Shown in pieces: positions 35,591-46,179 of a DNA stretch of 64,000 nt (position 1 is its first letter; each line of letters opens with the position of its first letter). Under the pieces are notes generated by a model. The model saw only the letters and a list, made by a program, of their open reading frames with translations. It searched no databases and was not told the DNA's origin. The DNA is from Saccharicrinis sp050296935 (GTDB lineage: Bacteria; Bacteroidota; Bacteroidia; Bacteroidales; Marinilabiliaceae): assembly GCA_050296935.1 (NCBI GenBank), contig JBNKRV010000074.1, forward strand, positions 22,772-86,771, given 5' to 3'. Made by a program: the position numbers and the translations under genes.

Positions 35591-38221
35591 TTAGCTTAAT
35601 TTATCTTCAATAAAAGCTTTGGCTCTTTGAATAGCTCTATCTAATCCTTGAAGATTTTTACCTCCTGCAGTAGCAAAAAATGGTTGGCCTCCGCCACCGC
35701 CTTGAATTTCTTTTGCACAATCACTAATTACTTCAACGGCGTTTACTTTGCCTGCTTTTGCAATTTCATCAGAGGTAACCACTGCAATTTGTGGTTTGCC
35801 TTTTACTTCAGCGCCAAGGATAGCAACAAATTCGGGTAATTCCTTCTTAATCTGAAATGCTAAATCCTTTAGCTTGTCACCTAAAACAGGTTGGATATTA
35901 CCAATAATTATTTTTACACCATTAAATTCATACGCATCATCAAGCAAATCTCGTTTTTCAATATTTAAAAAGTTTTGCTTCATGGCATCTAATTCTTTAC
36001 CTAATTGACTATTGTCTTTTATTAAGGCTTCTACATTTTTCTCCAGATTACCAGTAGATTTAAACATATCCTGAATACCCAATAATAAATTGTGTTGGTT
36101 CATGATTAACTCTTCTGCTTTTTCTCCGCTCACCGCTTCAATTCTTCTAATGCCTGCAGATATAGAGGCTTCGCTGATGATTTTGAAGAATCCTATTTCT
36201 CCCGTATGCTTAACATGCGTACCTCCACAAAGCTCAACGGAATCGCCAAATTTAATGGCGCGTACCAGGTCTCCATACTTTTCACCGAATAGCATCATTG
36301 CACCTATTTCTTTTGCCTTTGAAACCGGTAATTCACGCATTTCCTCAAGAGGGTAGTTGGCTCTGATTCGTCTATTAACAATTTTCTCCACCTGTTCAAT
36401 TTCTTCACGAGTCATCTTTTGAAAATGAGCAAAATCAAATCTCAGATAATCCGTATGAACCAAAGAACCTTTTTGCTCTACATGAGTTCCTAAAACCTCT
36501 CTAAGTGCTTGATGAAGAAGATGTGTAGCAGTATGATTGTTTGCTGTTGACTGTCGCTTGTTTTTGTTTACAAAAGCCTTGAATTGAGCTTTTACATTGG
36601 AAGGAAGTTTTTTTACAATGTGAACAATAAGGTTATTTTCTTTCTTTGTATCAATAATCTCAATTTTCTCCTGTCCATTGCTAATGTATCCTGTATCACC
36701 AACTTGTCCACCACTCTCTGCATAAAATGGTGTGATATTGAATACCAGCTGGTATAAGGTCTTATTTTTAGCTGTGACTTTGCGATATTTAGTTATTTCG
36801 ATCTCACTTTCAAGATAATCATAGCCGATAAATTCTTCAACATCATCTTGTAATAAAGTGATCCAGTCTTCAGTTTCAATGGATGTTGCGCTTCTGGCCC
36901 GCTGCTTTTGAGCTTCCATTTCCGACTCAAATTCTTTACGATTAACAACCAGGTTGTTTTCTTTTAAAATAAGTTCAGTCAGGTCTAAAGGAAATCCAAA
37001 GGTATCATATAATTCGAAAGCCACTTTGCCGTCTACAACATTATAATTTCCATCTTTTGTTGACTTAATAATTTTATCAAGCATGGAAATTCCTGTAGAA
37101 AGTGTACGTAAAAAAGAATCTTCCTCTTCTTTAATTACTTTAGTTATCAGTTCTTGCTGATCTGTTAATTCAACATAAGCATCGCCCATGGAATTAATTA
37201 AAGCAGGAAGGAGCTTATGCATAAAGGCTTGCCTTTGATTTAAAAATGTATAGCCATACCTGACTGCTCTTCGCAAAATTCTTCTGATTACATATCCGGC
37301 TTTGTTATTCGATGGTAATTGCCCGTCAGTAATGGAGAACGAAATAGTTCTGATATGGTCTGCAATAACTCGCATGGCAATATCTTTTTCTTCATCTTCT
37401 CCATATTTTGTTCCGGTAACTTTTGCAATTTCAGCTATAATAGGTGAAAAAACATCAGTATCATAATTCGATTTAGTTTGTTGTAAAACACGGCATAAGC
37501 GTTCGAACCCCATACCAGTATCTACATGTTTCTGAGGTAGTGCTTCCAGATCGCCATTTGCTTTGCGGTTATATTGAATAAATACAAGATTCCAGATTTC
37601 AATAACCTCAGGATGATCTTTGTTAACCAATTCAGAACCTGGTTTTTTTGCTATTTCTTCATCCGATCTAAGGTCAATATGAACTTCGGAACACGGTCCG
37701 CATGGCCCCATATCTCCCATTTCCCAAAAATTATCCTTACGGTTTCCGTTAATAATTTTTTCATCGGGTAAATACTGATTCCAGAAATCAAATGCTTCCA
37801 TGTCTTTTTCTAATCCCATCTCTTTATCACCCTCAAATACAGAAGCGTATAATCTTGATTTATCAATTTTTAAAACTTCAGTAAGATATTCCCATGCCCA
37901 ATTGATAGCTTCTTTTTTAAAATAATCACCAAACGACCAGTTTCCCAGCATTTCAAACATGGTATGGTGATAGGTATCGTGGCCCACTTCTTCCAGGTCA
38001 TTGTGTTTTCCGGATACCCGTAAACATTTCTGAGAGTTGGTCACTCTTGACGAAAACGGTTTACTGTTACCAAGAAAAATATCTTTGAACTGATTCATAC
38101 CTGCATTGGTAAACATCAGGGTTGGATCATTTTTTACCACCATGGGTGCAGATGATACAATTTGGTGCTGTTTTGATTCAAAAAACTCACAAAAACTTTT
38201 TCTTACCTCAGAAGCTTTCAT
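35591..38221 (-). CDS. alaS: Alanyl-tRNA synthetase
   Basis: The protein has 876 residues, the usual length. The class II catalytic core is at the N-terminus (MVVKNDPTLMFTNAGMNQFK and MFEMLGNWSFGDYFKKEAI). The editing domain has the metal site HTATH at His563 and His567, completed by CGGTH at Cys665-His669. The C-terminal glycine-rich region GGGGGQPFFATAGG belongs to the C-Ala domain. The enzyme charges tRNA-Ala and clears Ser/Gly mischarging. It is a single gene divergent from the M23 peptidase gene. Confidence 0.98.
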   Translation of the reverse strand: MKASEVRKSFCEFFESKQHQIVSSAPMVVKNDPTLMFTNAGMNQFKDIFLGNSKPFSSRVTNSQKCLRVSGKHNDLEEVGHDTYHHTMFEMLGNWSFGDYFKKEAINWAWEYLTEVLKIDKSRLYASVFEGDKEMGLEKDMEAFDFWNQYLPDEKIINGNRKDNFWEMGDMGPCGPCSEVHIDLRSDEEIAKKPGSELVNKDHPEVIEIWNLVFIQYNRKANGDLEALPQKHVDTGMGFERLCRVLQQTKSNYDTDVFSPIIAEIAKVTGTKYGEDEEKDIAMRVIADHIRTISFSITDGQLPSNNKAGYVIRRILRRAVRYGYTFLNQRQAFMHKLLPALINSMGDAYVELTDQQELITKVIKEEEDSFLRTLSTGISMLDKIIKSTKDGNYNVVDGKVAFELYDTFGFPLDLTELILKENNLVVNRKEFESEMEAQKQRARSATSIETEDWITLLQDDVEEFIGYDYLESEIEITKYRKVTAKNKTLYQLVFNITPFYAESGGQVGDTGYISNGQEKIEIIDTKKENNLIVHIVKKLPSNVKAQFKAFVNKNKRQSTANNHTATHLLHQALREVLGTHVEQKGSLVHTDYLRFDFAHFQKMTREEIEQVEKIVNRRIRANYPLEEMRELPVSKAKEIGAMMLFGEKYGDLVRAIKFGDSVELCGGTHVKHTGEIGFFKIISEASISAGIRRIEAVSGEKAEELIMNQHNLLLGIQDMFKSTGNLEKNVEALIKDNSQLGKELDAMKQNFLNIEKRDLLDDAYEFNGVKIIIGNIQPVLGDKLKDLAFQIKKELPEFVAILGAEVKGKPQIAVVTSDEIAKAGKVNAVEVISDCAKEIQGGGGGQPFFATAGGKNLQGLDRAIQRAKAFIEDKLS

Positions 38222-38353
38222 ATTTATTAAAAATTATTGTTTTATTTTTGCTATTAACCACTATTTTTGGAAGTTGCAAAGGTAGATTATTTCGTTAATT
38301 TTACAGTGATTATTAGTTGAAAATCCTATTAAGAATAAAAACTTATTTAATTC

Positions 38354-39325
38354 ATGCCGAAAGTTAAATTCAGATATAATCCGGAAACACTAAGTTACGA
38401 TAAAATTGAAACGGGATTTAAGTACTATTTTTCCAGGGTTTTTCTATATTTCTTTTTTGGAGCTGTTCTGGGGTTGGTGTATTTTTTAGCTTATATATAT
38501 TTATTAGAGAGTCCTAAAGAGAAAAGACTTTTAAGGGAAAATGCAAGGCTTACCACACAGTTTGAGATTTTAAGTAAACGGCTGGAACAAACTTCAAAAG
38601 TATTGGATGACATTCAAATGCGGGATGAAAATATTTACAGGGTGATTTTTCAGGCAGATTCAATTCCTAATAGTATTCGTAAAGCCGGATTTGGGGGTGT
38701 TAACAGATACGAACCTCTTGAAGATCTGGATAATGCAAAGCTAGTGATTTCCACAGCAAAAAAGCTGGATATTATCATGAAGCAGGCTTATGTACAATCT
38801 AAATCTTTTGATGAAATCATTGAACTTGCAAAAAGTAAAGAGGATTTATTGGCCGCAACTCCTGCTATTATGCCCATATCTAATAAGGATTTAAAAAGAA
38901 CGGCATCGGGCTGGGGGTATCGGATACATCCTATCTATAAAACCAGAAAATTTCATTCTGGAATGGATTTTTCAGCACCTTCAGGAACCGAAGTGTATGC
39001 TACTGGTAATGGTAGGGTTTCCAGGATTTCAAAGGAGAAAACTGGATATGGTAATAGAATAGAAATTGACCATGGATTCGGGTACACCACTATGTATGCG
39101 CATCTCGAAAAGTTTAATGTTAGGATGGGGCAGAAAGTAAATAGGGGTGATATTATTGGTTTTGTCGGGAATACAGGAACATCTACAGCTCCACATTTGC
39201 ATTATGAAGTACATGTGAAAAAAAAGAAAGTAAATCCATCTCATTACTATTTTAACGATCTAACGGCAGAAGAGTATGAAGAAATGATTCGTATTTCATC
39301 TAATTCAAATCAAACGTTTGATTAA
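38354..39325 (+). CDS. Membrane-anchored M23 (LytM) metallopeptidase
   Basis: The protein has 323 residues. A membrane helix at about 28-52 (FLYFFFGAVLGLVYFLAYIY) is followed by a coiled coil and an M23 domain. The zinc site residues are His201 and Asp205 in HSGMDF, and His281 and His283 in HLHYEVH. All four are present, so it should be an active peptidoglycan endopeptidase, or a regulator of cell separation. It is divergent from alaS, with a common 130-base promoter region. Confidence 0.93.
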   Translation: MPKVKFRYNPETLSYDKIETGFKYYFSRVFLYFFFGAVLGLVYFLAYIYLLESPKEKRLLRENARLTTQFEILSKRLEQTSKVLDDIQMRDENIYRVIFQADSIPNSIRKAGFGGVNRYEPLEDLDNAKLVISTAKKLDIIMKQAYVQSKSFDEIIELAKSKEDLLAATPAIMPISNKDLKRTASGWGYRIHPIYKTRKFHSGMDFSAPSGTEVYATGNGRVSRISKEKTGYGNRIEIDHGFGYTTMYAHLEKFNVRMGQKVNRGDIIGFVGNTGTSTAPHLHYEVHVKKKKVNPSHYYFNDLTAEEYEEMIRISSNSNQTFD

Positions 39326-39464
39326 TCTGTATTATTTTGATTTCTGTACGGTAAATATTTAAAGCATATATTTTCATTATCCTAAAATTGTCTTCTATTT
39401 CATTGTTTAATAGTTAGATGAGCTTGTGTGTTAGTTTTTTATGTAAATCTGAATTCTATAATTC

Positions 39465-39487
39465 TTAGTCGAACTTAGGTTATTAAG
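39465..39487. repeat. Possible end fragment of the 260-bp element
   Basis: TAGTCGAACTTAGGTTATTAA resembles the right end of the full element plus its flank (TATCGAACTCAGGTTATTAA), with about three differences. No second end is visible nearby. It may be a solo remnant, or chance in AT-rich DNA. Confidence 0.3.
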
Positions 39488-39522
39488 GCGCATTTAAATG
39501 TTTAAATAGGTATATAGGATCT

Positions 39523-39849
39523 TCAATTAAAAATCATGTTATAAGGCCTTTTTATAGATTCAGCTATCTCCAGTATGCTTACATTTCTAGTAAATTGAAA
39601 ATATTGTTTTCCTTCAAAAAATATTAGAATTGAGGGTACTGTAAAAATTCTGTTTTGAGAAGCAACGTCCGGGTATTTTTTTACATCGCAATATCCAAGA
39701 TAAATATTAGGAAAATCAGAATGAATAAGATTTTTTATTTTGGGCAATAAAACTTTACACACATTACATTCGTCATGAGAGAAATAAAAGATAACTGCCT
39801 TATTATTCTTCAGTTTCTCGTAATCAATGAAAGATTTTACTGTTTTCAT
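39523..39849 (-). CDS. Thioredoxin-family protein
   Basis: The protein has 108 residues and a thioredoxin fold with the redox pair Cys28-Asn-Val-Cys31 (SHDECNVCKVL) and a cis-proline block VPSILIF. The active-site dipeptide differs from classical CGPC. There is no signal peptide, so it should act in the cytoplasm. It lies upstream of no redox enzyme; the CoA-binding protein gene is next to it in the same direction, about 85 bases away. The fold is clear, the partner unknown. Confidence 0.85.
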   Translation of the reverse strand: MKTVKSFIDYEKLKNNKAVIFYFSHDECNVCKVLLPKIKNLIHSDFPNIYLGYCDVKKYPDVASQNRIFTVPSILIFFEGKQYFQFTRNVSILEIAESIKRPYNMIFN

Positions 39850-39934
39850 GAGTTCATTTAATGAATTTGTTCAGATGAATCTTAACGTCTCAATCCTTGT
39901 GGATATAGTATAGATTCTCAAATGGCTTATATAA

Positions 39935-40303
39935 TTAGTATTGATTAGTACTAAGCATAACTAAGGTACATCCATGCACAACTTCAATATTGTTTACTGC
40001 TGCCAATCTCTCTAGTTCTTTGTTTTCAGTTCCGGGATTAAAGATTATTCTACGAGGTTTAATCTGAGCAATAATATCAAAATAATGAATCTGGTTCTGG
40101 GGTGAAAGATATAATGAAATTGTATCAATACATTCATTTGTGTCTATTTCAGTATTTATTGTAACATTACCAACCTTTCCAGACTGCTTTCCTACAGCAA
40201 TAACAGGATGATTGTTATCTGATAATTTCTTAATAGCCATATTTGAATATCGGGTATGATTTTCACTTGCACCAATCACTAAAGTTTTTCTTGAGATTAT
40301 CAT
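39935..40303 (-). CDS. CoA-binding domain protein (YccU-like)
   Basis: The protein has 122 residues, a single Rossmann-like CoA_binding domain: KTLVIGASENHTRYSNMAIK at the start, an Ile-rich middle, IIFNPGTENKELERLAA, and VVHGCTLVML at the end. The family is named after the CoA-binding domain of succinyl-CoA synthetase, and small stand-alone members are common but uncharacterised. It begins 14 bases after ispF ends, so the two are probably co-transcribed. Confidence 0.88.
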   Translation of the reverse strand: MIISRKTLVIGASENHTRYSNMAIKKLSDNNHPVIAVGKQSGKVGNVTINTEIDTNECIDTISLYLSPQNQIHYFDIIAQIKPRRIIFNPGTENKELERLAAVNNIEVVHGCTLVMLSTNQY

Positions 40304-40317
40304 ATGCTAAATCTGAA

Positions 40318-40794
40318 TTATTTATGAATTAATACTGTTGCATAGGCTGCAATACCTTCTTCTTTACCAACAAAGCCTAGTTTTTCTGTAGTAGTGGCCT
40401 TAATGGCAACATCTTCAGTATCAATATCCATAACTGTAGCAAGTATACGCTGCATTTCTGGAATTAGATTTTTTAGTTTTGGTTTTTCCAAACTGATAGT
40501 TGAATCAATATTTCCAATAACGTATCCCTTAGTTCTTATTATTTCAACAGTTTTTTTTAATAGTATTTTACTGTCGATGCCTTTTAATTCAGTTGAAGTA
40601 TCCGGAAAATGAAAACCTATATCTCTCATATTAGAAGCTCCTAATAAGGCATCACATATAGCATGAATTAAAACATCTCCATCAGAATGCCCAATAGACC
40701 CTTTTGTATGTGGAATTTGGATGCCTCCTATCCATAACTCTTCTCCTTTTCCTAATTGATGAACATCGTATCCGAATCCTACTCTAATTTTCAT
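40318..40794 (-). CDS. ispF: 2-C-methyl-D-erythritol 2,4-cyclodiphosphate synthase
   Basis: I put the start at 40794 (MKIRVGFGYDVHQL); the frame extends to 40830, but those residues overlap a terminator and are not in the family. The protein has 158 residues. The metal ligands are Asp10, His12 and His44 (in GHSDGDVLIHAICDALLGA), followed by DIGFHFPDT. The enzyme makes cyclodiphosphate in the MEP pathway, so the organism makes isoprenoids by this route. Confidence 0.97.
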   Translation of the reverse strand: MKIRVGFGYDVHQLGKGEELWIGGIQIPHTKGSIGHSDGDVLIHAICDALLGASNMRDIGFHFPDTSTELKGIDSKILLKKTVEIIRTKGYVIGNIDSTISLEKPKLKNLIPEMQRILATVMDIDTEDVAIKATTTEKLGFVGKEEGIAAYATVLIHK

Positions 40795-40811
40795 TTTTAG
40801 AATTTTTGAAG

Positions 40812-40846
40812 TAAAAAAAATCCCGAACAAGAATGGTTCGGGATGT
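40812..40846 (-). terminator. Terminator after porV
   Basis: TCCCGAAC at 40821-40828 pairs with GTTCGGGA at 40835-40842. On the minus strand the stem is followed by a run of eight T. It separates porV from ispF. Confidence 0.8.
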
Positions 40847-40868
40847 AAATTTATAAAGATTCAATGAA

Positions 40869-41993
40869 TTATCTTCTTCTCCCTCCAGTCATTTCATCCA
40901 TATTCAGACTTAAGGAAAAACGGATTGTATTGGACAAAGGATTATTGGATGCCATTGTGATAATATAAGAAGCATCAATTGTTAATGTATTAAATTTAAT
41001 GCCTGCACCAGCTGTAGCAAATTTTCCGTTGCCCATGGTTTCATCTTCATGGAAATAACCAGCCCTAATAGCAAATTGATCTGCATACCAATATTCACCA
41101 CCTAGTGAAAAAGTTAAATCTTCCACAGCAAAATCTCCAAATGACTGAAAAAACGATGCAGGAACAGAAAGGTCTCTTTTATCATCTGTTTCAGTTGGCT
41201 TTGCTACCATTAAACGATTAATGTCAAGTGTAAAACCAACTTTGTTATACCTATCTATTTCTGTGCTATATGCGGTTCCTAGTCTTAAGTTAGCAGGTAA
41301 GAAATCTTTGGTTATTCCATCGTCATATGAGATTTTTGAGCCCACATTTGAAATGTTTAATCCTGCAGAAAAGTCACCTTTTCTGCCTCCCCATTTTACA
41401 GATTGTAAGTAGTAGAAATTTAAATCGGCAGCAAATGCACTTCCTGGGACAGCATCAGTTCCACTTCCATTACCTATATCTGATCTGATATATCTAAAAG
41501 CCACCGATCCGGAAATGTTATCAGATAATTTTCTTGCATATGCTGCATCAATGGCAAATTCGTTCGGACTTCCTGTTGATAGTTCATTTCCTATGTCATC
41601 AGTAAATGTGATATTACCTAACGAAAAATACCTTAATGAGGCACTTACTGTTTGCATTTTATCAATGCGTTTAAAGTAGGTTAAGTAATACAAATTTATA
41701 TCGTTTACTAATTTTTTTAACCAGGGAGTATATGAAAGAGAAGCTCCCATATCTTGATCGAGAAATGCATATTTTGCTGAATTCCAATGTTGCGAATTAA
41801 TGTCCGGAGATGTTGCTACTCCGGCATCTCCCATGGCTCCACCTCTGGATTCAGGAGTAATAGTTAAAAATGGAGTTCCGGTTTGTGGAGGACCGAGAAC
41901 ACTTCTTTTAATCTCATTCTGGGCGCATACATTCATAATTGATATAAATGCTAATGAAAATATAGCAGTTAATTTTAAAATCTTTCTTTGCAT
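40869..41993 (-). CDS. porV: Type IX secretion outer-membrane protein PorV
   Basis: The protein has 374 residues with a signal peptide (ILKLTAIFSLAFISIMNVCA). It is a FadL-like outer-membrane barrel with the PorV opening LTITPESRGGAMGDAGVATS and the closing strands IRFSLSLNMDEM. PorV binds cargo arriving through the translocon (Sov/SprA) and passes it to the sortase PorU. It lies 55 bases downstream of porU in the same direction, the typical arrangement. Its presence shows that this organism secretes proteins with C-terminal T9SS signals. Confidence 0.93.
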   Translation of the reverse strand: MQRKILKLTAIFSLAFISIMNVCAQNEIKRSVLGPPQTGTPFLTITPESRGGAMGDAGVATSPDINSQHWNSAKYAFLDQDMGASLSYTPWLKKLVNDINLYYLTYFKRIDKMQTVSASLRYFSLGNITFTDDIGNELSTGSPNEFAIDAAYARKLSDNISGSVAFRYIRSDIGNGSGTDAVPGSAFAADLNFYYLQSVKWGGRKGDFSAGLNISNVGSKISYDDGITKDFLPANLRLGTAYSTEIDRYNKVGFTLDINRLMVAKPTETDDKRDLSVPASFFQSFGDFAVEDLTFSLGGEYWYADQFAIRAGYFHEDETMGNGKFATAGAGIKFNTLTIDASYIITMASNNPLSNTIRFSLSLNMDEMTGGRRR

Positions 41994-42048
41994 ATTTAAT
42001 TGTTTGTTTTTTATAACTACAAAAGTAAACTCAAAAAAAGTGAAAATA

Positions 42049-45000
42049 TTATTGAGTTACCATTATTTTTCCAGAAACTTCACCTTTTCTTTCTGTTTGA
42101 GTTAAAATTGAAAGCCTGTAAATGTATAATCCAGGTTCTGTATCTGCTTGCCATTCAATAGGAGGGATCGTATAATTCAATGAAACAACTGATTTTTTCT
42201 CCGTATCAATTAATTGACCAGAAAGTGTGTAGATATCAATTGTTACATCTAATGTTACATTAGGCTCGTCTAATTCAAAATTAAAATAGGTTGAAGCACC
42301 TCGAACCACAGGATTTGGATAAGATTTTGCATTTTTAAAGTGTGCTTCATTGTTTTCTGATACAATGAAAACAATATTACTTTCTGAAGAATTATTATAA
42401 GTATCCCATGCCTTAAAACTTAATGTATGTTTCCCTGGTTCCAGATTTGACAGTTGATAATATAGATTCCCCTTGGTATAACTATTTAGTTCCGCTTGAA
42501 ACTGATCATTTAGAATAATAGATTTTGATTTATCACCATCAATATAACAAACAATATCATGACCAATTCCATTTCCAGTGGTATTAATTCCGCTTTCATC
42601 TGATATTTCTGCAATTAAAGTGGGCATTGAAGTTGTTTTTCCACCGTTTTTAAATGATTTACTATTCATCCATAGTTGTATCTCAGGGCCTTTATTATCT
42701 TCAGATACATTTTCATTAAGACCTCCTATTATAAACTCGTCAAAAGCTCCAAAAGCTTCAATGCTATTGTCATCAGAATAAGCGTAATAACTTATTTTTG
42801 CATTGTCAAAGTTATATCGTATATCTTTAGGGATTGTAAATTCAGATTCAAATTCACCATTTGTCACTTTGGAAATACCCTTGAAAATTAAATTGTCATA
42901 GGCTTCATATTGAAATGCACCATCATTATTATTATCCAGTGTAGATATTTGACTTTTTTTATCAAATATTGAGATGTAGACTTGCCCGTTAAAATTATTT
43001 TCTAAAACCTGCAAGGCATTTGTAATATTGCCGGTTATATGGTTGTGCGATAACGCTTTTAAGCTATCTAAAGGTTCATTAATAGACTGTTCATTGATTG
43101 TTACTGTATTAACCACCAGTTCCGGATATATTGGTTTTAAGGCAGGATCTCCAAGTAAGGTGAAATTACGTTTATTAACACTTGTTCCGGAACTTATTTT
43201 TGTTCTTCGCATAATCTCACCAAAAGTCAATGGGTTTCCCCTATCATCATGTTCAAAAATATTATCATAAAGGTTGTTATTTAGGATGAAATTTAAACTT
43301 GAAAATACTATTCGTGTGGTTGAGAATAGAGCAATGGCTCCACCAATGGGATTCAAAAATACCATTTCTCCTGCTGATGTTTTATCCTTTGATTTGTCAT
43401 AGTCATCAAATCTACTAAACTCACAAGTGGCAGTAATAAATATGGGAAGTTTGTTAATATTGCTCCATGATTTAATATGATCTTTTGTAATAACTTCTTC
43501 GAGAGCCAGTATATCCGGATTTCCATGTCCTGTATAGTTAAATATAAGAGTGCCTTCATGGATGGCATCATAAATTTCTTTTTCAACATCTGGATATCTT
43601 TCATCTATTGTTGTCCTAACTTTTTCAAAAGAATCAAAGTAAATTTTATTGATGTTGAATTGAGGGTATTTTGCATCTACCTTGGTTGCTAATTGATTGG
43701 CATCTTGCATATGAATATTAGAATCTTCGTCATCACCAACAAATGTTAATCTGTTTTTCCAATTGTCCAAAGATTGATTACTCAAATAGTTTTCTGATTT
43801 ATCAACAGCATTTTTTGCTTGCTCAATAGTGCTGACGGGAAATCTTCCTACGCCAATGTCAAGTTTGTCACTTGTAATTGATGTTCCGTCAGAATCGTCT
43901 AATAAGCCAAAGTAATCATCTGATACAAAGGAGTTTGTTTGGTGCGTGGAAATGACTGATTGATAAGTTAGTACCTTGTTGGGATTTCCCTCAATATTTT
44001 CTCTGTTATCATAAGTTCCATCGCCAAATAACAGTAAATTCTTGGGTTTTAAGCTTTCGTCATCACCAGCTCTATCGTAGAACATTTTAGCAAAGTTACG
44101 TATTGCTGTAACATCTGGTTTTCCTGATGAAAACTCATTGTATATTTGTTCGGTAGTTGCAACTACATATGACATTCCCTGAAATTTTTTGTGAATTTCA
44201 CCTAATCTTTTTGCCTGATCCAGGTAATCAGGATGACATACGATAAGGTATTCAACATTCGGAAAGCTATGAAGATTTTGATTCTCAACTTTATTTACAT
44301 ATGTAGGAGAGGGGAAATTACCTGAAGGATCAAAGGCAATAAATGATTTTAACTCACTTGAGTTATACACAAAGGATGTTGTTCCATTAGAAAAGTTAGT
44401 GTTAACTTGTAAAGGATTTAGAATATCAGTAATATCCCAAACATGAATATTCTGGTTTGAATTATCCATGTTGTACTTTGTAAATGTCCCTGTTTCTACA
44501 GCGTCGATGTTTCTGAACTTAATTTCATCTTCAGTGTAAGTTAATTTCCTATTCGCATTTATACATATATAGTCCAGATACCCTACAGAACTGCTAACTG
44601 AGGAAGAAGGATTGTAAATCAATTTTAATTTGATAAGATCTTGTTGAGAAGTAGTACTCCCTTTAAGTATCCCCTCTCTGGCTTTATAATTAATGTGATC
44701 GTTAGGGGTTATAGCGAAAATTTGTGTGGATCCAATAGGAGAATTATTAATTTCAGCAGAAAAAGTTGCAATATCAAATGAACTACTTGCCAAAGTAATA
44801 TAAGCTTTTACTTGTGCTCCGGGAGAAATATCTGGAAAATTAAAATCGAAATATTTTTCCAATTTGTTAGGATCTACAAATCTTTCCCCAAACCATTTAC
44901 TTCCAGAATGGATTAAATTAAGATTATTTAATTCATGATAGTCAAAGTCATTAAAATAATCAACCTCATTGTCGAATACCTCATTCTGAAGGTTTGATTG

Positions 45001-45867
45001 TTCAATATGTTTTGATGGAGCATCTTTTTCTGTAATAAAGTAATAAGAATGTTCTGTAAATGGATTTTTTGTGTGCATGTACATTCCGGTTGAAGTATTG
45101 TAATTCCAGACAACAGGACCTTCTGCATAAAAGTAAACAGCATTATTAAAATGCCAAATGGCGTTTTCAACAAGGTCATCTTCCCTGAATTTACTATTGT
45201 CCTCTGGGAGTGGACTTCCTCCGTTACCGAAAATACCTACTTTCTGAGGATTTGATATGCCCCAATTTTGTAATTCACTGTAGGTGATTTTATGTATCCC
45301 GGATTCAGTAACTTTAACTTTTATCCAATTTCCCTGACTAAGTACTGAATTTTCACTGTAATATTGCAATGTACTTGCACTTTTCAAAGAGGCTTCTTTA
45401 TCAAAATCATATGTGATTTCAAGATCAAAGGAAGTAAGTTTTTGAAATGTTGGATTTGATTCTTTCTTTATTAATGGAATAAGCGAAATATTTAAATAAG
45501 AAATATTGCCGGATAGAGAAACATCGTAATGAAACTGTAATTCAGGATTTGTTATTTTATTTAAATGAGATGTGTGTTCCTTTGGGTCAGGCCAAACATA
45601 TTTTTCGTTTGTAATTTTTACTCTTACTGAAGATGGTTTAACATTTAATGGAAGGGCGATGCTTTCTGTTAGCTTTGGTAAATTGGTTTCAGAATCAATT
45701 TCTCCCATGTTTAAAAAATTCAACAAGGTTGTTATATTATCGTTTAATTTGATGTCAATTGGTTCTTCCCAGTTAATTGTTTTGTGTACAATATTACTGT
45801 TTTGCCCAATGGTGTTAATTGAAAATAAAAACACAACCCCCCACAATCCTAACTTTAGTATATTCAT
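42049..45867 (-). CDS. porU: Type IX secretion system sortase PorU
   Basis: The protein has 1272 residues and a signal peptide (LKLGLWGVVFLFSINTIGQ). The gingipain-like C25 peptidase domain is in the middle, with the catalytic pair His781 (NYTGHGNPD) and Cys815 (TATCEFSRFDD), 34 residues apart and in the family order. The C-terminus is a T9SS-type beta-sandwich with SYPNPVVRG and GLYIYRLSI blocks. PorU removes C-terminal signals and attaches cargo to anionic LPS at the cell surface. It is first in a porU-porV operon and divergent from gldJ. Confidence 0.95.
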   Translation of the reverse strand: MNILKLGLWGVVFLFSINTIGQNSNIVHKTINWEEPIDIKLNDNITTLLNFLNMGEIDSETNLPKLTESIALPLNVKPSSVRVKITNEKYVWPDPKEHTSHLNKITNPELQFHYDVSLSGNISYLNISLIPLIKKESNPTFQKLTSFDLEITYDFDKEASLKSASTLQYYSENSVLSQGNWIKVKVTESGIHKITYSELQNWGISNPQKVGIFGNGGSPLPEDNSKFREDDLVENAIWHFNNAVYFYAEGPVVWNYNTSTGMYMHTKNPFTEHSYYFITEKDAPSKHIEQSNLQNEVFDNEVDYFNDFDYHELNNLNLIHSGSKWFGERFVDPNKLEKYFDFNFPDISPGAQVKAYITLASSSFDIATFSAEINNSPIGSTQIFAITPNDHINYKAREGILKGSTTSQQDLIKLKLIYNPSSSVSSSVGYLDYICINANRKLTYTEDEIKFRNIDAVETGTFTKYNMDNSNQNIHVWDITDILNPLQVNTNFSNGTTSFVYNSSELKSFIAFDPSGNFPSPTYVNKVENQNLHSFPNVEYLIVCHPDYLDQAKRLGEIHKKFQGMSYVVATTEQIYNEFSSGKPDVTAIRNFAKMFYDRAGDDESLKPKNLLLFGDGTYDNRENIEGNPNKVLTYQSVISTHQTNSFVSDDYFGLLDDSDGTSITSDKLDIGVGRFPVSTIEQAKNAVDKSENYLSNQSLDNWKNRLTFVGDDEDSNIHMQDANQLATKVDAKYPQFNINKIYFDSFEKVRTTIDERYPDVEKEIYDAIHEGTLIFNYTGHGNPDILALEEVITKDHIKSWSNINKLPIFITATCEFSRFDDYDKSKDKTSAGEMVFLNPIGGAIALFSTTRIVFSSLNFILNNNLYDNIFEHDDRGNPLTFGEIMRRTKISSGTSVNKRNFTLLGDPALKPIYPELVVNTVTINEQSINEPLDSLKALSHNHITGNITNALQVLENNFNGQVYISIFDKKSQISTLDNNNDGAFQYEAYDNLIFKGISKVTNGEFESEFTIPKDIRYNFDNAKISYYAYSDDNSIEAFGAFDEFIIGGLNENVSEDNKGPEIQLWMNSKSFKNGGKTTSMPTLIAEISDESGINTTGNGIGHDIVCYIDGDKSKSIILNDQFQAELNSYTKGNLYYQLSNLEPGKHTLSFKAWDTYNNSSESNIVFIVSENNEAHFKNAKSYPNPVVRGASTYFNFELDEPNVTLDVTIDIYTLSGQLIDTEKKSVVSLNYTIPPIEWQADTEPGLYIYRLSILTQTERKGEVSGKIMVTQ

Positions 45868-46179
45868 GCTGCAAATATATAATGAATTTTACCTGTAATT
45901 ATTTAAACGCTTTTTGTATCAAGATGTTCTGTTTTGACCAGACAAAAATAAAAAATCCTAAAAAAAGAAGGTCATTTAAATAAGAAATCAATAAACAGAA
46001 CGTTATTAGTTTATAATATTGTATGGTTAATAATGATAAAAGTGAAAAAAAAGAAGAAGAATAATTTTTAGATTATAACCTTTTTCTATTTTTGCAGTAT
46101 AAGGCTCAAGATGCTTTTTTACTTACTAAAGTATTCAAGCCTTAATTTTAAAAAAAAACTTTAAGATTATATTTTCGCT
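45868..46179. promoter_or_regulatory. Divergent promoter region between porU and gldJ
   Basis: About 310 AT-rich bases. For gldJ a TATTTTTG box at 46087-46094 fits the -7 element, with only a weak -33 box about 19 bases before it. For porU, TATATTTG on the minus strand (45872-45879) lies only about five bases from the ATG, which would give almost no leader. No other motif is evident. Confidence 0.4.

Noticed and set aside
39465..39487. Solo end of the 260-bp element as a true mobile remnant
   Set aside because: Only about 20 bases match, with no matching partner end. I list it as a weak repeat, not as an insertion.
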